Shown: piece by piece, positions 1 through 7,796 of the stretch | Position numbering within the stretch: position 1 is the first letter of the stretch | Layout of the letters: each line of letters starts with the position of its first letter | NCBI GenBank assembly: GCA_031553505.1 | Contig: JAVBLP010000003.1 | Span: forward strand, 1 to 64,000 | Direction of reading: 5' to 3' | Source of the DNA: JAVBLP01 sp031553505 | GTDB lineage: Bacteria; Elusimicrobiota; Endomicrobiia; Endomicrobiales; Endomicrobiaceae | DNA: 64,000 bases | Made by a program: the position numbers and the translations under genes | The notes under the pieces: model-generated | What the model saw: the letters and a program-made list of their open reading frames with translations, nothing else | Databases searched by the model: none | What the model was told of the DNA's origin: nothing

Positions 1-244
1 CAATGAAAATGAAGGGATAATAGTAACAGGGCACACGGATTGGACAGGGAGCGATGAATACAACCAGAAGTTGTCGGAAAGAAGGGCAAAGAAGGCGTAT
101 GATTATTTAACAGGGCTTGGGATAGAAAAAGAAAGAATAAGGTATGAAGGCAAAGGCAAAAAAGAGCCTGTAGCTGACAACAGGAGCAAAGAAGGCAGGG
201 CGAAGAACAGAAGGGTGGAAGTTTTAGAGACACGTAATAATTAA
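1..244 (+). CDS. OmpA-family C-terminal domain (partial, 5' end outside window)
   Basis: Only the last 80 codons are present. They read as the second half of an OmpA/MotB peptidoglycan-binding domain: VTGHTDWTGSDEYNQKLSERR followed by RRVEVLE near the C-terminus, the family's usual TGHTD..G....N..LS..RA and NRRVE signatures. The Asp of HTD and the Arg of NRR are the residues that normally grip diaminopimelate in peptidoglycan, so the protein probably ties the outer membrane to the cell wall. The N-terminal part, which would show whether it is a barrel, lipoprotein or coiled-coil protein, lies outside. Two more proteins with the same domain occur near 50.7-54 kb. The 180 bases that follow before the next start hold no recognisable gene or terminator. 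Confidence 0.85.
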   Translation, partial: NENEGIIVTGHTDWTGSDEYNQKLSERRAKKAYDYLTGLGIEKERIRYEGKGKKEPVADNRSKEGRAKNRRVEVLETRNN

Positions 245-425
245 CAATTTACAATTAACAAATAACCAACTGCCGGATTCTGCGAGCGGAAAACGCCGCG
301 GTGCGCAGGACAAGCTCTGACGCTGTCGGTTTGCGGAGACAGCCTAAAGCAAAAACGAGTAAAAAGCTTGTATGTTTGACAGTAATCGCTATATTAATGA
401 TGTGCTTATAAAAAAGGGGGAAACA

Positions 426-1307
426 ATGTCTGCAAAAGAAAACTTGGCAAAAATTGCTTTTATCGGCGGAAGCGGTCTTTATGAAATAGACGGTATTGAA
501 GACGTAATAGAAAAAGATATGGATACTCCGTTTGGTAAGCCTTCAGATAAAATAATTATAGGAAAAGTTAATGGCATTTCATGCGCTTTTCTCCCCAGAC
601 ACGCGAGAGGGCATATATTTTCTCCTTCTGAAATAAATCAAAGGGCGAATATGTACGCCTTAAAATCTATAGGTGTAGAGCAGATAGTGGCATTTACCGC
701 GTGCGGTTCGTTAAAAGAAAAGATGAAGCCGAAAGATTTTGTCATTCCGGACCAGATTTTTGACAGGACAAAAAACAGGCCTGCGACTTTCTTTGAAAAA
801 GGAACAGTAGTGCATGTTTCCATGGCGTATCCTTTTTGCAATGAAATAAGGGGTTTGCTTCACCAGTCGGTTTATGAACTTGGCATAGAACACCATTTTG
901 GCGGAACTTATGTGTGCATAGAAGGCCCGCAGTTTTCAACAAAGGCTGAATCAGAAGTGAATAAACAGTTAGGATTTTCCGTTGTAGGAATGACTGCCAT
1001 TCCTGAAGCAAAGCTCGCGCGTGAAGCTGAAATGTGTTATGCAAACATTTCCATGGTTACGGATTTTGACGCGTGGAAAGAAGGTGAAGAAGTTAACAAT
1101 GACGCGGTTGTAGCGACTGCCGCGGCAAATGTTGTGAATGCTAAAAGAATAGTTAAAGACATAATTTCCAAACTTGCTGCCAGAGAACATAAGTGCGGAT
1201 GTCATGACGCCTTGAAAACATCAATTATGACTTCTCCGGAAAAACTTTTGATAAGCCCGAATTACAAAAATGTCGCATTGTTCCTGGATAAATACTTTAA
1301 TAAATAA
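426..1307 (+). CDS. mtnP: S-methyl-5'-thioadenosine phosphorylase
   Basis: The 293-residue product matches the MTAP branch of the PNP/MTAP phosphorylase family. It cleaves methylthioadenosine, a by-product of polyamine synthesis, to adenine and methylthioribose-1-phosphate. Visible marks are GGSGLYEI near the N-terminus (phosphate loop), PRHARGHIFSPSEINQRAN, TACGSLKEKMKPKDFVIPDQ, EGPQFSTKAES and GMTAIPEAKLAREAEMCY, then TDFDAW in the base-binding region. The reading frame is open upstream, but the ATG chosen here has an AAGGGGG ribosome site five bases ahead, and the residues before it do not look like the family. cdd follows 11 bases downstream, so the two nucleoside-salvage genes are probably cotranscribed. 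Confidence 0.93.
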   Translation: MSAKENLAKIAFIGGSGLYEIDGIEDVIEKDMDTPFGKPSDKIIIGKVNGISCAFLPRHARGHIFSPSEINQRANMYALKSIGVEQIVAFTACGSLKEKMKPKDFVIPDQIFDRTKNRPATFFEKGTVVHVSMAYPFCNEIRGLLHQSVYELGIEHHFGGTYVCIEGPQFSTKAESEVNKQLGFSVVGMTAIPEAKLAREAEMCYANISMVTDFDAWKEGEEVNNDAVVATAAANVVNAKRIVKDIISKLAAREHKCGCHDALKTSIMTSPEKLLISPNYKNVALFLDKYFNK

Positions 1308-1318
1308 AGGATTTTTGG

Positions 1319-1720
1319 ATGAAAGAAAAACTGTATAAAGAGTTGCTTGGGAAGGCAAAGGAAGCTGCGGCGAATTCATACTCGCCATATTCAAAATTTG
1401 CCGTGGGCGGCGCGGTTTTGGGTATAAGCGGTAAAATTTACATGGGTACAAATATTGAAAATGCCTCATACGGGCTAACAAATTGCGCCGAAAGATCAGC
1501 TTTATTTAACGCTTTTTCCAACGGTGAAAATGAAATAAGGGCGGTTGCGGTTTGGACTAAACAGGGCGGCGTATTTCCCTGCGGAGCCTGCAGGCAGGTT
1601 ATTGCCGAACTGGCGCCTGAAGCTGATATAATAATTAATGACCGAGACGGGGGCATACTTTTACTGAATGCTTCGGATTTGCTTCCGTTTAGCTTTGGTA
1701 AAAAAGATTTAGAAAAATAA
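1319..1720 (+). CDS. cdd: Cytidine deaminase
   Basis: At 133 residues it has the usual length of the homotetrameric cytidine deaminases, which turn cytidine and deoxycytidine into uridine forms in pyrimidine salvage. The zinc site is complete: TNCAERSAL supplies Cys56 and catalytic Glu58, and PCGACRQV supplies Cys88 and Cys91. YSPYSKFAVGGAV is the substrate-binding start of the fold and NIENASYG the conserved strand before the first Cys. AAAGG lies eight bases ahead of the ATG. It sits between mtnP and the phosphate transporter with only one base to the latter, so the three are likely one transcript. Confidence 0.95.
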   Translation: MKEKLYKELLGKAKEAAANSYSPYSKFAVGGAVLGISGKIYMGTNIENASYGLTNCAERSALFNAFSNGENEIRAVAVWTKQGGVFPCGACRQVIAELAPEADIIINDRDGGILLLNASDLLPFSFGKKDLEK

Positions 1721-1721
1721 A

Positions 1722-3770
1722 ATGAGATTATTTAAGGTATTTATTGCGGCGGCTGTTTTATTCTTGTCCGGAGCTGCATGTTTTGCATCGGACAAAACTC
1801 TTATATTGGTGTCGGGGGATGAGCAAACAGGCATAAGGGGATATCCTTTAAAAGAAGATTACATTATCCGCGCCGTAGATAGCAAAGGTATGCCTGTCAG
1901 CGGAATTAAAATTGATTTTTCCGTTGCAAGAGGCATATCCAATAATGCTAAAACAAAAATAACTTCCCTGTCTCCTTCCGTTGTTCTGACCGATAAAAAC
2001 GGTTATGCCAAAACAAAGCTTACGCTTGGCAAAGATTCTGCCGATGAAACTATAGTCGTTGCTACTTCCGATGACGCTTCAGGGAGCATAATATTTAATA
2101 CGATTGCTTTTGACCGTAACTGGCCTGTTATGATGATTGTAAACCTTGCGGGCGGTTTAGCGCTTCTTCTTTTCGGTATGGCTTTTATTAATGAAGCGCT
2201 GCAGAAAGCCGCGGGGCAGAAATTCAGGACGATTCTTACCTCGCTTACTTCTTCAAAATTAAAAGGTATCGGTTCAGGGTTTTTTCTTACCGCGTTAAAT
2301 CAGTCAAGCTCAGCCACAATGCTTTTAACGATAAGCCTTGTGGCAACGGGTTTATTATCGTTTTTTCAGTCTATGTCCATTTCGCTTGGCGCTTCTATAG
2401 GTTCTACGATAACCGCGCAGCTTGTGGCGTTCAGGCTTGTGCACTATGCTTTGCCGATTATAGCAGCCGGATATATAATTTCATTTGTTTCCGGGGGGAA
2501 GCGCCTTTCTAAAATAGGCGACGCGGTATTCGGTTTCGGTATTTTGTTTTTCGGAATGAAGCTGATGTCCGATGCCGTTGTGCCGATAACTTTAAACCCT
2601 ACATTTCTTGATTTTATATCGCAGATAGAATATCCGGTTCTTGGTATTATCGCAGGTATTGCCATTACTTTAATAATGCAGTCGAGCGGTGCCGTAGTCG
2701 GTATGATTATTGCGCTGGCGGCTTCCAATGTTTTGACATTGTACCAGGCGGTTTTTCTCGCTTTGGGTTCGCAGGTCGGAACGTGTATTACAGTTGTTTT
2801 GGGCAGCGTCAGAATGCCGCGCAACGCGAAAAGAAGTATGATTTGGCAGATACTCCAGCAGATTATTGCGGTTATTTTGGTTTTTCCGTTTTTACAGATT
2901 ATTTCATATAGGGGTGAGGGAGTTTGGTTTGTATTTGTAAAATGGTTCACGTCAACATTCTTTTTTACGGAAGATATAGGAAGGCAGATAGCGATGTCGC
3001 ACACATTGGTTGCCGTTTTAAATACCGTAATTCTGCTTCCGGTTTTAAAGTATCTTCAGAAAGTCGTGTTTTTCTTCTATCCTTTTAAAAATGAAGAAAT
3101 TGCTTTCGGCACGGTGTATATAGACGTTAAAAATATTGAGAAAAACACCGATAAGGCGCTCGATCTTTCAAAAAAAGAAATACAGCGGTTCGGGGAATTT
3201 GTTTTGGATATGCATTCAAGTTCAATCAAGTCGCTTAAAACAAGAAATATCGCCGTTCCGGAAAGCATCTCTAATAAAGGAATTAAGATAGATTTATTAA
3301 ATAAAGAAATTGTGCCATATATTGCCAAAATCGGGCAAAGAAGGCTGAGCGAAGAACAGTCTAAAAGAGAAATTAAACTGCTTTATATTCTTTCCGACCT
3401 TGATGAAATTGCCGATATTATAGACAGAAACCTTATGCATATTTCAAAGAAAAAAATAAACAGTTTTTCCCGTTTTTCAGATGAGGGGCTTGCTGATATA
3501 AAAAAGATACATTCCGCCGTGAACGAAAATCTTGTAAAAGCGCTTAATGCTTTTGATACTAATGACAAAGGTCTTGCTAAAGAGGTTGCCGATTCAAAGC
3601 AGTCTATAAGGACGCTTGAAATGGAATTGAGGCAAAAACATATAGCAAGGCTGCACGCTAATCTTCAGGAATCCATAGAAACTTCTGGGCTGCATATGGA
3701 TATACTTGACCAATACACAAGGATAAACTCTCTTATTTGCGATATCGGCTCGATTATCACGCAGGAATAA
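1722..3770 (+). CDS. Na/Pi cotransporter family protein with N-terminal Ig-like domain
   Basis: A 682-residue inner-membrane protein. Residues 1-22 are a signal peptide ending CFA-SD. Residues 25-125 look like a bacterial Ig-like (invasin/Big-1) domain: GYPLKEDYIIRAVDSKGMPVSG...TDKNGYAKTKLTLG. From about 133 to 455 come the two inverted halves of the NptA/Na_Pi_cotrans fold, each with its QSS signature (QSSSA at 194-198, QSSGA at 320-324). About 470-682 is a helical PhoU-like tail. The family couples sodium to phosphate uptake or export. Ordinary bacterial NptA proteins lack the extracytoplasmic Ig-like module, so this is an enlarged version. It starts one base after cdd and is closed by a strong terminator. 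Confidence 0.87.
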   Translation: MRLFKVFIAAAVLFLSGAACFASDKTLILVSGDEQTGIRGYPLKEDYIIRAVDSKGMPVSGIKIDFSVARGISNNAKTKITSLSPSVVLTDKNGYAKTKLTLGKDSADETIVVATSDDASGSIIFNTIAFDRNWPVMMIVNLAGGLALLLFGMAFINEALQKAAGQKFRTILTSLTSSKLKGIGSGFFLTALNQSSSATMLLTISLVATGLLSFFQSMSISLGASIGSTITAQLVAFRLVHYALPIIAAGYIISFVSGGKRLSKIGDAVFGFGILFFGMKLMSDAVVPITLNPTFLDFISQIEYPVLGIIAGIAITLIMQSSGAVVGMIIALAASNVLTLYQAVFLALGSQVGTCITVVLGSVRMPRNAKRSMIWQILQQIIAVILVFPFLQIISYRGEGVWFVFVKWFTSTFFFTEDIGRQIAMSHTLVAVLNTVILLPVLKYLQKVVFFFYPFKNEEIAFGTVYIDVKNIEKNTDKALDLSKKEIQRFGEFVLDMHSSSIKSLKTRNIAVPESISNKGIKIDLLNKEIVPYIAKIGQRRLSEEQSKREIKLLYILSDLDEIADIIDRNLMHISKKKINSFSRFSDEGLADIKKIHSAVNENLVKALNAFDTNDKGLAKEVADSKQSIRTLEMELRQKHIARLHANLQESIETSGLHMDILDQYTRINSLICDIGSIITQE

Positions 3771-3804
3771 TTGGAACGGCAGAATGAAAATTGAAGTGAG
3801 ATTC

Positions 3805-3840
3805 AAAACTCCGCGGGCATAAGCCTGCGGAGTTTTTTTT
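3805..3840. terminator. Bidirectional rho-independent terminator
   Basis: A 14-base-pair hairpin (AAAACTCCGCGGGC, loop ATAA, then GCCTGCGGAGTTTT) with one G-T wobble. It is followed by a T run on the plus strand and, read backwards, by a T run on the minus strand. It lies between the convergent phosphate transporter and DJ-1-like genes and can serve both. Confidence 0.9.
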
Positions 3841-3848
3841 AATTGCTT

Positions 3849-4370
3849 TTACTGAGGTTTTGCGTTTTCTATCGCGTTGAGCACTGTCTTACTGAATTCT
3901 TCTGCTGATTCAGGGCCGTCAGCCGTGATTATATTTCCGTCAATTTCAACACGGCTTCCTGTGTAATCAGCGCCGCCTTTTATCAGCGCGTCTTTTCCGT
4001 CAGGAAAAACAGTAGCTTTTTTGCCTTTTAAAATTCCCGCGTTTGCAAGTATTGTAGGGGCAATGCATATTGCCGCAGTAGGTTTGCCGTCCTGAAAAAA
4101 CTCATTGGCAAGTTTTAACGCGTTAGGGTCTTCAAAGAAAACTTTTGCGCCTGCGCCGCCGACGTAAACTATCGCGGCGTATTCCTGCGGTTTAACGTCT
4201 TCAAGAACAAAATCGCTGTTTGTTTTATAGCCGAGTTTGCCCACTATTTCGCCAATTTTAATGCTTGCTGTGTCAACCTGAATGCCTGCGTCTTCAAGTA
4301 TCTTTTTGGGTTTTATGTATTCTTCATCCCTGAAAACTTCCGGAGCAGTTATAAAAACAACTTTTTTCAT
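3849..4370 (-). CDS. DJ-1/PfpI family protein
   Basis: A 173-residue single-domain member of the DJ-1/ThiJ/PfpI (class I glutamine amidotransferase-like) superfamily. It starts MKKVVFITAPEVFRDEEY, where a Glu of the RDEEY stretch would pair with the nucleophile. The nucleophile elbow is AAICIAPTILANAG with Cys102. IVYVGGAGAKVFF forms the preceding strand and GNIITADGPESAEEFS is the typical C-terminal signature. There is no His directly after the Cys (ICIAP rather than CHG), so it is not a classical PfpI protease. Members act as deglycases, stress chaperones or enzymes of unknown substrate, and the substrate cannot be told here. It lies 12 bases downstream of the cyclophilin gene and is probably cotranscribed with it. 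Confidence 0.88.
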   Translation of the reverse strand: MKKVVFITAPEVFRDEEYIKPKKILEDAGIQVDTASIKIGEIVGKLGYKTNSDFVLEDVKPQEYAAIVYVGGAGAKVFFEDPNALKLANEFFQDGKPTAAICIAPTILANAGILKGKKATVFPDGKDALIKGGADYTGSRVEIDGNIITADGPESAEEFSKTVLNAIENAKPQ

Positions 4371-4382
4371 ACAGGTCTCCTG

Positions 4383-5003
4383 TTATTTTTCTATTGTGAT
4401 GCTTTTTATGACTACCGGATCAACCGGTTTATCTGAAAAATCAACTTCAATTCTTGCGATTTTCTTTATTACGTCTAAACCTTCCGTAACCTGCCCGAAA
4501 ATAGTGTGGTTGCCGTTAAGCCACGGCGTTGAAACTTCTGTTATAAAAAACTGTGAACCGTTAGTATTTGGCCCGGCGTTTGCCATGGCAAGAATGCCCG
4601 GTTTGTCAAACTTTACATTAGCGTCGATTTCATCTTTAAACTTATATCCCGGTCCGCCCGTACCTGTGCCCAGCGGATCTCCGCCTTGAATCATAAATTC
4701 AGGTATAACCCTGTGAAAAACTAAACCGTCATAGAATTTTCTTTTGGTTTTTTTGCCTGTTTTCGGGTCAGTAAACTCTCTCGTGCCTTCCGCAAGCTCA
4801 ACAAAGTTTTCAACCGTTAAAGGCGCGCTTTCCGGTAAAAGCTTAATTTTGATGGTTCCTAAAGACGTATCAATGATTGCGTTCATTTTGTGAATCTCCT
4901 TATTTGTGGTATTTTGCTTTTGTTTTGTAGTTTCAAGGCTGTTTGCGTACGCGCAGCTTACTGTTAAAAGCATAAAAAACGGTAAAAAGAGGTATTTTTT
5001 CAT
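4383..5003 (-). CDS. Cyclophilin-type peptidyl-prolyl isomerase, with secreted and cytosolic start options
   Basis: The body is a compact bacterial cyclophilin: FHRVIPEFMIQGGDP, then GPNTNGSQFFI and WLNGNHTIFGQVTEG, holding the catalytic Arg and Gln of the family. It speeds proline cis-trans isomerisation. From the start given here, MKKYLFLPFFMLLTVSCAYA is a signal peptide (likely cleavage AYA-NS), giving an exported enzyme. An in-frame ATG at 4886 has a textbook AAGGAGAT site seven bases upstream and begins MNAIIDTSLGTIKIKLLPES, exactly where cytosolic cyclophilins begin. The upstream ATG has no ribosome site but sits six bases after a TATAAT box. Both forms may be made. Confidence 0.9.
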   Translation of the reverse strand: MKKYLFLPFFMLLTVSCAYANSLETTKQKQNTTNKEIHKMNAIIDTSLGTIKIKLLPESAPLTVENFVELAEGTREFTDPKTGKKTKRKFYDGLVFHRVIPEFMIQGGDPLGTGTGGPGYKFKDEIDANVKFDKPGILAMANAGPNTNGSQFFITEVSTPWLNGNHTIFGQVTEGLDVIKKIARIEVDFSDKPVDPVVIKSITIEK

Positions 5004-5009
5004 AAAATG

Positions 5010-5038
5010 ATTATACAATTCTGTGAAAGGATTTGCAA
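5010..5038 (-). promoter_or_regulatory. Sigma70-type promoter of the cyclophilin gene
   Basis: On the minus strand TTGCAA is separated by 17 bases from TATAAT. The -10 box ends six bases before the distal ATG of the cyclophilin, so transcription would start at or next to that ATG and the longer form would be translated from a leaderless message. Confidence 0.7.
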
Positions 5039-5051
5039 AACGACCTGTTTA

Positions 5052-5080
5052 TTTAAAAAATCATTAAATTTTGATATAAT
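5052..5080 (+). promoter_or_regulatory. Putative promoter of valS
   Basis: TTTAAA, a 17-base gap and a perfect TATAAT, about 46 bases ahead of the valS ATG. The -35 box is a 4 of 6 match, so the call rests mainly on the -10 box and on its place in the divergent gap. Confidence 0.55.
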
Positions 5081-5126
5081 TCTACCAACTATTTTTTAAT
5101 AATTTATCAATGTAAAAAGGTGCAAA

Positions 5127-7769
5127 ATGGAAAAAGTTTACAATTCTAAAGATGTTGAGCAGAAATGGTACAAATATTTTATCGAAAAAAAGACATTTTC
5201 GGCAAAACCGGAGAAAAATAAAAAGCCTTTTACCATAGTCATCCCGCCTCCAAACGTTACGGGCTCCCTTCATATGGGGCACGCACTTAACAATACTTTG
5301 CAGGATATTATCATAAGGTTTAAAAAACTGCAGGGTTTTAACACTTTGTGGGTTCCGGGGACAGACCACGGCGGCATAGCAACGCAAAACGTAGTCGAAA
5401 AGCTTCTAAAAAAAGAAGGCAAAACTAAATATGATTTAGGAAGGGAAAAGTTCCTTGAAAAAATGTGGCAGTGGAGAACCGAAACCGGCGACACCATCCT
5501 TGACCAGCTTAAAAAGCTAGGTTGCGGGCTTGACTGGGACAGAACCGCTTTTACGATGGATGAAAGCCGCTCGAAAGCCGTAAAAAAGGCGTTTATCGAA
5601 CTTTTTAATAAAGGTCTTATATACAGGGGTAAAAGGCTTGTTAACTGGTGCTCGAGGTGCGGCACCGCATTATCCGATATAGAAGTTGAGTACGAAGATG
5701 AAAAAAGCAATCTTTGGCATATAAAGTACCCTTTAAAGGATTCCGACGGATATATTATTGTCGCTACAACAAGGCCGGAAACCATGCTTGGCGATACGGC
5801 GGTCGCTGTCAGCCCGGATGATGACAGGTATACGGATTTGGTCGGAAAAACCATTAAGCTTCCTTTGGTGGAAAGGGAAATAAATATTGTTTCCGATTAT
5901 ATAGTTGATAAATCTTTCGGAACGGGCGCTGTAAAAGTTACCCCTGCACATGACGCTACCGATAATGAAATAGCAAAGAGAAACAATCTGGAAACTATCG
6001 AAATCATAGATATTTCGGGAAAAATGATAAATGTTCCTGAAAAATACGCAGGTTTAAGCGTTGTTGAAGCAAGAAAAGCCGTTGTTGCCGATTTGGAGTC
6101 GCAGGGATTGCTGGCTGATATTGAAGATTATTCGCATTCTGTCGGCAGATGTTACAGATGTTCCACTACGATAGAACCGTTAATGTCCGAACAGTGGTTT
6201 TTGAATGTCGGCGATATGTCCAAAAAAGCTGTTGATGCGGCAAATGATGAAAAAACAGCATTTTATCCTTCTTCATGGAAAAAACCTTATGTTTTATGGC
6301 TTGAAAATTTAAGGGATTGGTGCATAAGCCGCCAGATTTGGTGGGGGCACAGAATTCCCGTTTATTACTGCGTTGACGAAAACGGAAATAAAACGCAGTG
6401 CAAACCTGTCGCGTCTTTTGAAAAACCCGCGGAATGCCCGTGCTGTAAAAGCAAAAACATGGTTCAGGATGAAGATGTGCTGGATACGTGGTTTTCTTCA
6501 GCTTTGTGGCCGATGAGCGTTTTTAACTGGGGCGAAGATGAAAATAATGCCGATTTAAAGTATTTTTATCCTACTTCCGTTTTGGTTACCGGTCACGAAA
6601 TTCTTTATTTATGGGTTGCCAGGATGGTTCAGTTTGGCCTCGAGTTTATGAAAGAAGTCCCGTACAGCCACGTTTTTATACACGGTATTGTCAGGGATAA
6701 AAGCGGTAAAAAGATGTCAAAATCCCTTGGCAATGTAGTTGACCCGCTTGGGATTATGGATAAATTCGGCACGGACGCTTTGAGATTTGCGTTGGCCCAG
6801 GCTGCCGCTCCCGGAAGGGATATGCAGGTTTCCGACGAGTCGTTTTTAGCGGCAAGGAATTTTGCCAATAAAATTTGGAACGCTTCAAGGTTTATAATAA
6901 TGAACCTTGAAGGCATAGACGGGCTTGATGACAATATAAAACCCGCTGAGCTTGTGGATGAATGGATTATCGCGGAGTTTGCGGAAACCGCTAAAAAAGT
7001 TAAGGCTGCGTATGAAATTTATGATGTTGATACAGCCGCAAGAGAGATTTACGATTTCTTTTGGACAAAATACTGCGACTGGTACATAGAACTTTCCAAA
7101 ATCCGCATTATGTCTGATGATAAATACGTAAAAAAGCAGGTTCTTTCCATACTTGTGTACATTTTAAAGTCTATATTGCAGCTTATGTCGCCGATAATGC
7201 CGTTTATCACTGAAGAGATATGGCAGATACTAAATAAAGACGCCGGAATAATTGCCGAAAGCGCCCTGCTTGAAGTTAAAAATGCAGATGTATTGTCTAT
7301 AGAAAAGATGAAATCCGTTCAGGATATAATAGTAAAAATAAGGACTTTAAGAAGCGAAATGAATATATCTCCTGCGGTACAGATTGAAGCATTGTTTAAT
7401 GTTTTAGATGCTGGAAAAGAAGGAAATATAAAAAATAATGAAAATTACATAAAACAGCTTGCGAAATTAAGTTCGGTAACTTTCGGGCAAAATATATCAA
7501 GGCCTAAAAATTCCGCTTTGGCAGTTGCCAGCGGGTTTGAAATATTTTTGCCTTTGGAAGGGCTTATAGATATTGAAAAAGAGAAAAGCAGGCTTTTAAA
7601 AGAGATTGCTTTGGCGAACCAGGAAGTTGAAAGGACCGGCGCAAAGCTTAAAAATGAAAATTTTATCAGCAGGGCGCCTGAAGCCGAAATAACAAGAATC
7701 AAAGCAAGGCTTGACGAAGCAAATTTTAAGATAGAAAAGATAAACGAAAGCCTTAAATTTTTGGGATAA
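5127..7769 (+). CDS. valS: Valine--tRNA ligase
   Basis: The 880-residue product has the full layout of class I valyl-tRNA synthetase, which charges tRNA-Val with valine. The HIGH signature is PPPNVTGSLHMGHALN (HMGH at 49-52) and the KMSKS loop is at 529-533. Between them lies the CP1 editing domain that removes mischarged threonine (TTRPETMLGDTAVAV, FGTGAVKVTPAHD). WCISRQIWWGHRIPVYYC is the strand after editing. The last 65 residues form the charged coiled coil typical of ValRS (LEGLIDIEKEKSRL...). The PPPNVTG form and the C-terminal coil distinguish it from IleRS, which is encoded separately near 56 kb. AAAAGGTG precedes the ATG. Confidence 0.97.
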   Translation: MEKVYNSKDVEQKWYKYFIEKKTFSAKPEKNKKPFTIVIPPPNVTGSLHMGHALNNTLQDIIIRFKKLQGFNTLWVPGTDHGGIATQNVVEKLLKKEGKTKYDLGREKFLEKMWQWRTETGDTILDQLKKLGCGLDWDRTAFTMDESRSKAVKKAFIELFNKGLIYRGKRLVNWCSRCGTALSDIEVEYEDEKSNLWHIKYPLKDSDGYIIVATTRPETMLGDTAVAVSPDDDRYTDLVGKTIKLPLVEREINIVSDYIVDKSFGTGAVKVTPAHDATDNEIAKRNNLETIEIIDISGKMINVPEKYAGLSVVEARKAVVADLESQGLLADIEDYSHSVGRCYRCSTTIEPLMSEQWFLNVGDMSKKAVDAANDEKTAFYPSSWKKPYVLWLENLRDWCISRQIWWGHRIPVYYCVDENGNKTQCKPVASFEKPAECPCCKSKNMVQDEDVLDTWFSSALWPMSVFNWGEDENNADLKYFYPTSVLVTGHEILYLWVARMVQFGLEFMKEVPYSHVFIHGIVRDKSGKKMSKSLGNVVDPLGIMDKFGTDALRFALAQAAAPGRDMQVSDESFLAARNFANKIWNASRFIIMNLEGIDGLDDNIKPAELVDEWIIAEFAETAKKVKAAYEIYDVDTAAREIYDFFWTKYCDWYIELSKIRIMSDDKYVKKQVLSILVYILKSILQLMSPIMPFITEEIWQILNKDAGIIAESALLEVKNADVLSIEKMKSVQDIIVKIRTLRSEMNISPAVQIEALFNVLDAGKEGNIKNNENYIKQLAKLSSVTFGQNISRPKNSALAVASGFEIFLPLEGLIDIEKEKSRLLKEIALANQEVERTGAKLKNENFISRAPEAEITRIKARLDEANFKIEKINESLKFLG

Positions 7770-7796
7770 AATCAGTTTTTATATATTGGAGAGAAA

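Noticed and set aside
245..371. Promoter or regulatory RNA between the OmpA fragment and mtnP
   Set aside because: No convincing -10/-35 pair or stable hairpin was seen.
5270..5854. 194-codon minus-strand frame inside valS
   Set aside because: Lies wholly within a well-supported gene and has no ribosome site or family features.
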